10,912 nt of DNA from an uncultured Paenibacillaceae bacterium (lineage in GTDB: Bacteria; Bacillota; Bacilli; Aneurinibacillales; Aneurinibacillaceae). Location of the stretch: positions 1 through 10,912 of the forward strand of contig CAMLDI010000071.1 in assembly GCA_946478845.1 (NCBI GenBank), in the 5' to 3' direction. The notes beneath the pieces were generated by a model. It was not told the origin of the DNA. It did no database searches and was given only the letters and a program-made list of their open reading frames with translations. Every line of letters starts with the position of its first letter. The stretch's first letter is position 1. Shown here piece by piece: positions 1 through 4,728 of the stretch. Position numbers and translations under genes: made by a program.

Positions 1-31
1 TTTTACAACTAAGGATCTCCTTTCTTACTGT

Positions 32-406
32 CTAGTTTTTATGTAGCATTATAAACTTTATAAATTGTTTTTCTAAATACATAGCTGGTGTATCACCGTT
101 CTGAATACTTACTACGATCATAAAAAGAATTTCAACATTAAGTTCTTGTTTCAATTTAACCAGTATTTCTTGTTTATCTTCAAGTTTATTTAATATTTTT
201 TTAAGTTGTTCATTGATATCATTGGATTCTTCGTATCCAGTATCGATACTCCATGCAGTTTCTTTTCTGGATAAATGCCCATTTTTTAATAAATCTCCTT
301 TTTTATAAGTCTCTGAAGGTTTAATCATTAATTCAGATGTAATAAAGTCAGGATCGAATTTATCTCCAAAAATAACAAACCTAACTCTTATATTTGTTTT
401 ATCCAA
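32..406 (-). CDS. DUF4279 domain protein, possible immunity protein
   Basis: Protein of about 124 residues that I recognise as DUF4279: an N-terminal beta-strand VRFVIFGDKFDP, then ITSELMIKPSETYKKGD, an ETAW segment, a helical DINEQLKKILNKLEDK, and near the end IVVSIQNGDTPAMYLEK. No biochemical function is established for the family. I chose TTG at 406 because GAGGTGG (412-418) lies about 6 nt upstream; an in-frame GTG at 415 would sit inside that Shine-Dalgarno. No signal peptide or membrane segment, so cytosolic. The gene begins 14 nt after the stop of a toxin-like C-terminal frame (421-588), the usual toxin-immunity arrangement, so an immunity role is inferred. The C-terminus (after KFI) departs from the second copy at 1173-1307 and looks truncated by a small deletion. 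Family call fairly sure; role uncertain. Confidence 0.75.
   Translation of the reverse strand: MDKTNIRVRFVIFGDKFDPDFITSELMIKPSETYKKGDLLKNGHLSRKETAWSIDTGYEESNDINEQLKKILNKLEDKQEILVKLKQELNVEILFMIVVSIQNGDTPAMYLEKQFIKFIMLHKN
68..105. repeat. 38-bp direct repeat, copy A
   Basis: Identical to 1248-1285 over 38 bp and lies at the 3' end of the DUF4279 gene, encoding most of NGDTPAMYLEK. The identity is at DNA level, including silent positions, which suggests recent duplication or conversion between the two DUF4279 copies. Confidence 0.9.
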
Positions 407-420
407 TTTTCCCACCTCAA

Positions 421-588
421 TTATTCTAATTTCTCATGTGTAGGAATAAACTCTTTTGACCCATTTTTTTGTAAAAAAAGATTACCATTCTTATTATCTA
501 AATAAATATTATATCTTGATATCTTTGCATTTTGACCAAGAGTTGCATATTTAAGAGCATGAGGATCTATACCATTTTGTATTAAATA
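421..588 (-). pseudogene. C-terminal remnant of a polymorphic toxin
   Basis: Open frame of 55 codons with no start, ending in TAA at 421-423. It includes GIDPHALKYATLGQNAKISR, then YNIYLDNKNGNLFLQKNG and FIPTHEKLE. The pattern KISRYNIYLDNKNG...FIPT resembles the extreme C-terminus of secreted polymorphic toxins (RHS/WapA- or LXG-type), where a short basic beta-rich tail follows the catalytic part; I cannot name the toxin class. Going upstream, the frame runs into the palindrome at 590-637 and meets a TAG inside it (595-597), so the delivery and catalytic parts are absent. The DUF4279 gene starts 14 nt downstream with its own Shine-Dalgarno, as expected for a cognate immunity gene. That this was coding sequence is well supported; toxin identity is inferred from style only. 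Confidence 0.55.
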
Positions 589-589
589 A

Positions 590-637
590 TGATACTACGT
601 CAAGAAAGTAGACACAGATTTTCTTGACGTAGTATCA
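590..637. repeat. 48-bp near-perfect palindrome with TG...CA ends
   Basis: Two perfect 18-bp arms, TGATACTACGTCAAGAAA (590-607) and its reverse complement (620-637), around a 12-nt centre. There is no U-run on either strand, so it is not a standard terminator. The TG/CA termini and its position as the breakpoint between two unrelated coding fragments suggest a miniature inverted-repeat element or the fused ends of a lost insertion sequence. I see no clear target-site duplication. The element supplies the TGA (635-637) that ends the membrane-protein frame on one side and the TAG that closes the toxin frame on the other. Confidence 0.8.
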
Positions 638-982
638 ATTGTAAAAATAAAATAAAATCTCTATTAAGATTGATGCAATTGTTATGAAAAAGCTTGCTAG
701 TAGTACAATAACTATACACTTTGAAAAAAATTTATATAGTTCAGATTTCGAGCTGATGTTATAAATTTCTTCAGAATTAGCTTTTTGTTCGTAAGCGTCC
801 AATAAGACAGTGTATAGAAACTTCCCTACAACTGTGGGACAATCTTCTAAACTAAAGTATTTAAAGTTTTTAAAGTAAAGTTGAAAAACTTTAAAGGGAG
901 GTTTAGAGTTGAATACCAGGGAAGTCGCTAGCCAATATTGAAAAAAATATTTGAAGAGAGGGCTATGACAGAGTTTTAATAA
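635..982 (-). pseudogene. membrane-protein C-terminal fragment
   Basis: Frame open for 115 codons with no ATG/GTG/TTG start near its beginning; it is bounded upstream by TGA at 983-985. The last 75 or so residues look genuinely coding: LEDCPTVVGKFLYTVLLDAY, a hydrophilic stretch, then a basic/aromatic ELYKFFSK leading into one hydrophobic helix, IVIVLLASFFITIASILIEI, and the end FYFYN. The stop is formed by the first bases of the palindrome at 590-637, so the natural C-terminus may also be lost. The part upstream of about 860 runs through a perfect 12-bp inverted repeat and is less convincing. I do not recognise the family. A single-helix small membrane protein beside toxin debris could be another immunity relic, but that is speculation. 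Confidence 0.4.
860..895. repeat. perfect 12-bp inverted repeat
   Basis: TTTAAAGTTTTT (860-871) and AAAAACTTTAAA (884-895) are perfect complements around a 12-nt loop. On the plus strand a Shine-Dalgarno-like GGGAGG (896-901) and a TTG (909) follow, but that frame stops after ten codons. Function unknown; it could be an old leader hairpin or element end. Confidence 0.6.
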
Positions 983-1131
983 TCAAGAGGGCTTATTCAG
1001 GTTGTATACGTTTAATTGATGAAGAGGAAATGTATTCATCGAAAAAACTTTATAGCTGGCTTTTAACTGGATAAAGTTGAAAATAAGTGAAAACAATGCA
1101 CATACAGCCACTAAAAATATTTTTCTTAACT

Positions 1132-1172
1132 AAAAAAATAAGCCCAGTTACCATACAAATGGTCCTTGGGCT
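1132..1172 (-). terminator. intrinsic terminator after the DUF4279 fragment
   Basis: On the minus strand an outer AGCCCA/TGGGCT stem (6 bp) and inner ACCAT/ATGGT stem (5 bp), separated by a 3x3 internal loop, are followed by TATTTTTTT. It lies just beyond the end of the DUF4279-like reading frame, where the original gene's terminator would be expected. Confidence 0.65.
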
Positions 1173-1307
1173 AAAAAATTTCAAATAATATTCATACAAA
1201 TCAAATTCAATTTCAGCATCAATACTATTTATAAACTTTTTAAATGATTTTTCTAAATACATAGCTGGTGTATCACCGTTCTGAAAACTGACAACAATTA
1301 GATGGCT
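1173..1307 (-). pseudogene. DUF4279 C-terminal fragment (second copy)
   Basis: The frame encodes HLIVVSFQNGDTPAMYLEKS followed by FKKFINSIDAEIEFDLYEY, colinear with residues near the C-terminus of the DUF4279 protein at 32-406. The rest of the domain (the KPSETYKKGD and ETAW region) is missing upstream, so this is a remnant. An apparent 120-codon frame (1412-1050) spans it, but that frame runs through one hairpin-terminator upstream and another downstream, so I do not treat it as an intact gene. The end FINSIDAEIEFDLYEY probably shows what the first copy has lost. Family assignment rests on direct comparison of the two copies. Confidence 0.65.
1248..1285. repeat. 38-bp direct repeat, copy B
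   Basis: Second copy of the block at 68-105, identical over 38 bp, inside the DUF4279 fragment. Flanking sequence diverges quickly on both sides while staying recognisably homologous. Confidence 0.9.
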
Positions 1308-1352
1308 AGCTGTTCCATCCTCTGTGGTAATGTTAATAATCAAAATATACCA

Positions 1353-1382
1353 TAAAAATACCCCTGTCGAGTAGACAAGGGT
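1353..1382 (-). terminator. intrinsic terminator in leader-like region
   Basis: Minus-strand stem ACCCTTGTC / GACAGGGGT (9 bp with one G-U wobble) around a 5-nt loop, followed at once by ATTTTTATGG. It lies about 65 nt downstream of the predicted start site from the promoter at 1455-1482, so it would end transcription before the DUF4279 fragment. Confidence 0.55.
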
Positions 1383-1448
1383 AAGTTTTGTCTCATTGGG
1401 GGAGTGAGACATAGCATAAGATAAACGTTTAGGGTAAACATACTATAC
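1353..1448 (-). ncRNA. candidate short RNA or attenuated leader
   Basis: A promoter-like sequence at 1455-1482 and a terminator at 1353-1382 would bound a transcript of roughly 95 nt. It contains a 10-bp DNA palindrome TAAACGTTTA (1422-1431), a hairpin GTCTCA/TGAGAC (1390-1395 with 1405-1410) and the terminator hairpin. No known RNA family is recognised. It may be a leader of a lost gene, a regulatory RNA, or chance juxtaposition in decayed DNA. A possible 5' coding part (ATG at 1412) would run through the terminator. Confidence 0.25.
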
Positions 1449-1454
1449 CATATT

Positions 1455-1482
1455 ATTATACATTTTTGTATACTAATTCCAA
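1455..1482 (-). promoter_or_regulatory. sigma-A-like promoter
   Basis: On the minus strand TTGGAA (1477-1482), a 16-bp spacer and a perfect TATAAT (1455-1460). A second candidate -10, TGGTATAGT (1442-1450), with an extended -10 motif, lies just downstream. Surroundings are very AT-rich, which raises the chance of a false match. Confidence 0.4.
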
Positions 1483-1521
1483 GATAATCATACTTTTTTT
1501 ATCGGATATGATAAGTATACC

Positions 1522-1546
1522 AAAAAGGTACCCGTGACACACAAAG
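1522..1546. repeat. imperfect direct repeat, left copy
   Basis: AAAAAGGTACCC followed by a similar GTGACACACAAAG; the related copy lies at 1847-1871. The two flank the small membrane-protein gene at 1570-1767 in direct orientation. Confidence 0.5.
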
Positions 1547-1569
1547 TATAGCAGGGGAATTTTTAGATA

Positions 1570-1767
1570 TTAACGATTTCTTATAATTTTTACTAATTTA
1601 TCAACTCCAAAAATTATAAGTATGAAACCAAACAAAAAAGATCCTAGGAATCCAAATACCTCTAAACCTACAAAAGTCATATCTGAATGATTTGGTGGAA
1701 GAATACAACTAAGAAGCGACATAATAAAATAAACTAAAACAAGTATTAAAAAATTTTTTTGTTTCAT
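1570..1767 (-). CDS. small two-helix membrane protein
   Basis: Complete 65-residue frame with ATG start and a good Shine-Dalgarno (AAGGTG, 5-6 nt upstream). Residues about 5-25 form one hydrophobic segment (NFLILVLVYFIMSLLSCI) and about 32-55 a second (VGLEVFGFLGSFLFGFILII), with a positive tail DKLVKIIRNR, consistent with an inner-membrane hairpin protein. LLSC at 18-21 looks like a lipobox, but the second long helix makes a lipoprotein less likely. I do not recognise the family. It stands alone among toxin/immunity debris and is flanked by an imperfect direct repeat; a membrane immunity protein or a small stress protein are both possible. Real gene likely; function unknown. Confidence 0.6.
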   Translation of the reverse strand: MKQKNFLILVLVYFIMSLLSCILPPNHSDMTFVGLEVFGFLGSFLFGFILIIFGVDKLVKIIRNR

Positions 1768-1846
1768 TTTTTCACCTTTTTTAGAAATTAATTCAATATG
1801 TATATAATTAATTTCGACAATGACTAAAATTTACCTTTTTAAAAGC

Positions 1847-1871
1847 AAAAAAAGGTACCCCTGCCACAAAG
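1847..1871. repeat. imperfect direct repeat, right copy
   Basis: AAAAAGGTACCCCTGCCACA then AAG; matches 1522-1546 with two substitutions and one missing base after the shared AAAAAGGTACCC core (1849-1860). Confidence 0.5.
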
Positions 1872-1892
1872 ACAGACTAAAGTCCATAATAG

Positions 1893-1919
1893 AAAAACCC
1901 TTGATTCTCAAGGGTTTTT
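1893..1919 (-). terminator. RNase J gene terminator
   Basis: Perfect 12-bp stem AAAAACCCTTGA / TCAAGGGTTTTT with a 3-nt loop, 23 nt after the RNase J stop codon. The symmetrical A and T runs mean it could work in both directions and insulate the conserved block from the accessory region. Confidence 0.9.
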
Positions 1920-1941
1920 TAAGTGACTGGTATCGTTTACA

Positions 1942-3606
1942 TTATACTTCCATTATGATTGGCAAAATCATAGGCCGGCGACGGGTCTGTTCATATAAGA
2001 ATTTTCCGAGAGAATCCCGTACATTGGTTTTAAGGGAAGACCATTCGTTTACTTTTTCTTCCACACAACGATTCAATGTTTGCGCCACAATTTTATTGGC
2101 TTCATCTAATAATTCCTCGGATTCACGTACATAAACAAATCCTCTGGAGATAATGTCTGGTCCTGACATAATGGTTCCATCTTGTTTGCTCAATGTAACT
2201 ACAACAACTAAAATTCCATCCTGGGATAACAATTTACGGTCTCGGAGAACGATATTCCCTACGTCTCCAACACCCAGGCCATCAATTAAAACAATGCCAG
2301 AATGAACTTTCGGGCCATAACGGGCCTTTCCATTGCAAATTTCAACGGTATCTCCGTTATCTATTAAAAAGATATTTTCTGATTTAACGCCACATTGTTC
2401 ACCAAGCTGGGCGTGTTGGCGTAACATTCTAAATTCACCGTGGATTGGAATAAAGTATTTGGGCTTCATTAAATTAAGCATTAATTTTAATTCTTCTGCA
2501 CTTCCATGGCCGGAAACATGAATATGGCGGCCATATACTACATCCGCACCTATACGATAAAGTTGATCAATTACGCGAGCAACTAACTTTTCATTCCCAG
2601 GGATCGGATTCGCGGCAAGAATCACTGTATCTCCAGGAAGAATATCTACTTTACGGTGGCTAGAACGAGCCATTCTGGATAATGCAGACATTGGCTCACC
2701 CTGGCTTCCAGTGGAAAGGATTACAACACGTTCAGCAGGAAGCTTATTAATTTCTTCCGGTTCAATAAACATTCCTTCTGGAACATTTAAATAACCTAAT
2801 TCACTGGCTACAGATACCACATTCACCATGCTTCGTCCAACAATAGTTACCTTCCGATTATATAAAGCAGCAGCATCTATCACCTGTTGAATTCGATGAA
2901 CATTAGAGGCGAATGTCGCAAGAACAATACGACCTTTTGCTCTATGGAACACATCCTGGATTGCTAAACCTACTTCCCGTTCGGAGCCAGTATAACCAGA
3001 TCGTTCCGCATTTGTACTGTCAGAAAGTAGAGCCACAACTCCTCTTTCTCCGATCATCGCCATTTTAGCTAAATCAGCTATTGAATTATTTACTGGCGTC
3101 TGATCAAACTTGAAATCTCCTGTATGAACCACACATCCTTCAGGAGTTTCTAAGCATATTCCCACAGAATCTGGAATACTGTGGTTTGTCTTAAAGAAGG
3201 TAGCCGTCATAGAACCAAGTTTTACTTCTGATTTATTGTTAATTAAATTTAACTTCGCCTCAGAAAGTATACCCGCTTCCTTTAACTTTCCTTCAATAAG
3301 ACCAAGGGTTAATTTCGTAGCATAAACAGGCACATTCAAATGCTTTAAAACATAAGAAAGCCCCCCAATATGATCTTCATGACCATGGGTAATGAGGATG
3401 CCACGAACTTTATCCCGATTTTCTTCAAGATACGTAATATCCGGGATTACAATGTCGATACCAAGCATGTCTTCTTCAGGAAACTTCAATCCTGAATCGA
3501 TGACAACAATGTCCTCCGCGTACTGTACTACGTACATGTTTTTGCCAACCTCGCCTACGCCGCCCAAAGCGAAAATTGACAAAGCTTTCTGGTTGAGTTT
3601 GGACAA
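1942..3606 (-). CDS. rnjB: ribonuclease J
   Basis: Metallo-beta-lactamase/beta-CASP ribonuclease of 554 residues, the usual RNase J length. Metal-ligand motifs are all present: HGHEDH at 74-79, His142 in NHSIPDS, Asp164 in HTGDFKFD, and His389 in FIPIHGEF; SGHG at 365-368 is the beta-CASP His motif. The C-terminal domain ends RRRPMILPIIMEV. The family performs 5'-3' exonucleolytic and endonucleolytic mRNA decay and rRNA maturation in the cytoplasm. The start is TTG (3604-3606) with AGGAGG 8 nt upstream (3615-3620); no ATG lies at the expected N-terminus. By position after dapA it corresponds to B. subtilis rnjB (RNase J2), but its intact active site resembles RNase J1, so the symbol reflects locus rather than proven orthology. 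It has its own promoter and terminator. Confidence 0.95.
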   Translation of the reverse strand: MSKLNQKALSIFALGGVGEVGKNMYVVQYAEDIVVIDSGLKFPEEDMLGIDIVIPDITYLEENRDKVRGILITHGHEDHIGGLSYVLKHLNVPVYATKLTLGLIEGKLKEAGILSEAKLNLINNKSEVKLGSMTATFFKTNHSIPDSVGICLETPEGCVVHTGDFKFDQTPVNNSIADLAKMAMIGERGVVALLSDSTNAERSGYTGSEREVGLAIQDVFHRAKGRIVLATFASNVHRIQQVIDAAALYNRKVTIVGRSMVNVVSVASELGYLNVPEGMFIEPEEINKLPAERVVILSTGSQGEPMSALSRMARSSHRKVDILPGDTVILAANPIPGNEKLVARVIDQLYRIGADVVYGRHIHVSGHGSAEELKLMLNLMKPKYFIPIHGEFRMLRQHAQLGEQCGVKSENIFLIDNGDTVEICNGKARYGPKVHSGIVLIDGLGVGDVGNIVLRDRKLLSQDGILVVVVTLSKQDGTIMSGPDIISRGFVYVRESEELLDEANKIVAQTLNRCVEEKVNEWSSLKTNVRDSLGKFLYEQTRRRPMILPIIMEV

Positions 3607-3634
3607 GTTTTTTTCCTCCTATATTTAATTGTAG

Positions 3635-3677
3635 TTACAAGTGAAAAAACAAAAAAAACCGAACCAGTCACTTGTAA
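3635..3677 (-). promoter_or_regulatory. dyad at the RNase J transcription start
   Basis: Perfect 10-bp inverted repeat TTACAAGTGA (3635-3644) and TCACTTGTAA (3668-3677) with a 23-nt spacer. It begins 2 nt downstream of the -10 box, so it covers the predicted +1 (near 3673) and much of the 67-nt leader. In RNA about 6 bp of stem would start at the 5' end; as DNA it could be an operator. Either way it is placed to control RNase J synthesis. Confidence 0.5.
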
Positions 3678-3679
3678 AT

Positions 3680-3709
3680 ATTATACATGAAAGCATAGAG
3701 GAAAAACAA
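3680..3709 (-). promoter_or_regulatory. sigma-A-type promoter for RNase J
   Basis: Minus strand TTGTTT (3704-3709), 18-bp spacer, perfect TATAAT (3680-3685). It lies between the dapA terminator and the RNase J Shine-Dalgarno, where a monocistronic promoter is needed. Confidence 0.65.
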
Positions 3710-3764
3710 GGGGCAACATTACTACTATAACCTCTGGACAATGCACTTATGTGTCTTTGAGCAC

Positions 3765-3802
3765 AAAAAAAGAATTGGGAGGAAATCCCCAATTCTTTTT
3801 TT
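3765..3802 (-). terminator. dapA terminator
   Basis: Perfect 15-bp inverted repeat (GAATTGGG/CCCAATTC core with seven flanking A/T pairs) around an 8-nt loop, 27 nt past the dapA stop. A seven-T run closes it. It ends the dipicolinate/aspartate-pathway operon. Confidence 0.92.
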
Positions 3803-3829
3803 AATAATAGGCTTGGCAAAATTTTCTTT

Positions 3830-4705
3830 TTATAAATTGTTTAATAATCCTTGAAGGAAATTGTTTTCCTTTTCATTGCAAACAACTAAAGGCAAGCGAA
3901 CGCCACCCACATCTAAACCTTTTAACCCTAAAGCCGCTTTGATAGGTGAAGGATTAGAAGTAATAAAGATTCCCTCAAAAATTGGAAGGAATTTTCTATG
4001 GAGTGCACTAGCTTTCCCATTTTCACCAGAAAGGAAAAGGTTAATCATTTCTGTCATTTCATTTCCAATAATATGGCTGGCAACACTTACAACTCCAGTC
4101 CCGCCAACAGCCATGCAAGGAATGGTCATTTTATCGTCACCAGTGTATAAACTGAAATTTTCTGGTGTACGATCAATAATTTCAGCCATTTGTGATAAGT
4201 CAGCATTGGCTTCTTTTAACGCTACGATGTTTTCCACATCATTTGCTAAGCGAGCGACAGTATCTACGGTCATGTTAATGACTGAACGCCCAGGAATATT
4301 ATAAAGCATTACTGGCAATTTGGTGCTTGAAGCAATGCTTTTGAAATGCTGATAAATCCCTTCCTGAGAAGGTTTGTTGTAATAAGGAACGACTAACATG
4401 ATTCCATCTACGCCAATTCCCTCAGCCTTTTGGGTCAATTCAATGGAAGCCGCTGTGTTATTGCTGCCTGTGCCAGCAATAACAGGAATTCGTCCATTGA
4501 CAATCTCTACAACATGGTGAAAAAGGTCCAATTTTTCCTGGGTTGTTAACGTTGGGGATTCTCCTGTGGTACCTGCAACTACAATGGCTGTAGTCCCCGT
4601 TGCAATAAGATGCTCAACCAATTCTTCTGTTTTATTGCGGTCCACCTTTAAGTTGTTATCAAAAGGTGTTACCATAGCTGTTAATAGTCTTCCAAAAATA
4701 GCCAC
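3830..4705 (-). CDS. dapA: 4-hydroxy-tetrahydrodipicolinate synthase
   Basis: Condenses pyruvate with aspartate semialdehyde, the branch point to diaminopimelate, lysine and dipicolinic acid. It is a cytosolic TIM-barrel aldolase, usually tetrameric. Visible in the 291 residues: AGTTGES (44-50, with the active-site Thr pair), YYNKPSQEG (108-116), Tyr135 in MLYNIPGR, Schiff-base Lys164 in VALKEA, and GVVSVASH. I start at GTG 4705 because AGGAGG lies 6 nt upstream; the longer TTG start at 4720 would use the Shine-Dalgarno as coding sequence. It follows dapG by 23 nt and is the last gene before a strong terminator. B. subtilis DapA is about 290 residues, so the protein is full length. No lysine riboswitch is evident in front of it. 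Confidence 0.97.
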   Translation of the reverse strand: MAIFGRLLTAMVTPFDNNLKVDRNKTEELVEHLIATGTTAIVVAGTTGESPTLTTQEKLDLFHHVVEIVNGRIPVIAGTGSNNTAASIELTQKAEGIGVDGIMLVVPYYNKPSQEGIYQHFKSIASSTKLPVMLYNIPGRSVINMTVDTVARLANDVENIVALKEANADLSQMAEIIDRTPENFSLYTGDDKMTIPCMAVGGTGVVSVASHIIGNEMTEMINLFLSGENGKASALHRKFLPIFEGIFITSNPSPIKAALGLKGLDVGGVRLPLVVCNEKENNFLQGLLNNL

Positions 4706-4728
4706 GTTTCTCCTCCTCAATTCATACC

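Noticed and set aside
1..31. Shine-Dalgarno-like AAAGGAG on the minus strand after the DUF4279 gene
   Set aside because: The next TTG is followed directly by TAA, and any start beyond the window edge would be too far away.
590..637. Palindrome as a transcription terminator
   Set aside because: Neither strand has a U-run after the stem, so it was annotated as a repeat element instead.
896..938. Plus-strand GGGAGG plus TTG reading MNTREVASQY, reminiscent of a helix-turn-helix N-terminus
   Set aside because: Stops after ten codons, and later frames do not continue a helix-turn-helix; too short to support.
1050..1412. 120-codon minus-strand frame starting MSHSPNETKL
   Set aside because: It runs through a terminator hairpin near its start and a second one past the DUF4279 part; only 1173-1307 has recognisable homology, and there is no Shine-Dalgarno at the ATG.
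1..1890. CRISPR array, tRNA or rRNA in the accessory end
   Set aside because: No regularly spaced repeats and no cloverleaf or rRNA-like sequence were seen.
1820..2134. 104-codon plus-strand frame
   Set aside because: Antisense to the 3' end of RNase J and across its terminator; no family resemblance.
3625..3819. 64-codon minus-strand frame between dapA and rnj
   Set aside because: It passes through the dapA terminator stem, the rnj promoter and the leader dyad, and has no ribosome-binding site or family resemblance.
3861..4304. 147-codon plus-strand frame opposite dapA
   Set aside because: Shadow of dapA; no ribosome site and no domain.
4706..4728. Possible lysine riboswitch near dapG/dapA
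   Set aside because: Spacers in the asd-dapG-dapA run are only 22-47 nt, too short for a lysine riboswitch, and no leader structure was seen.
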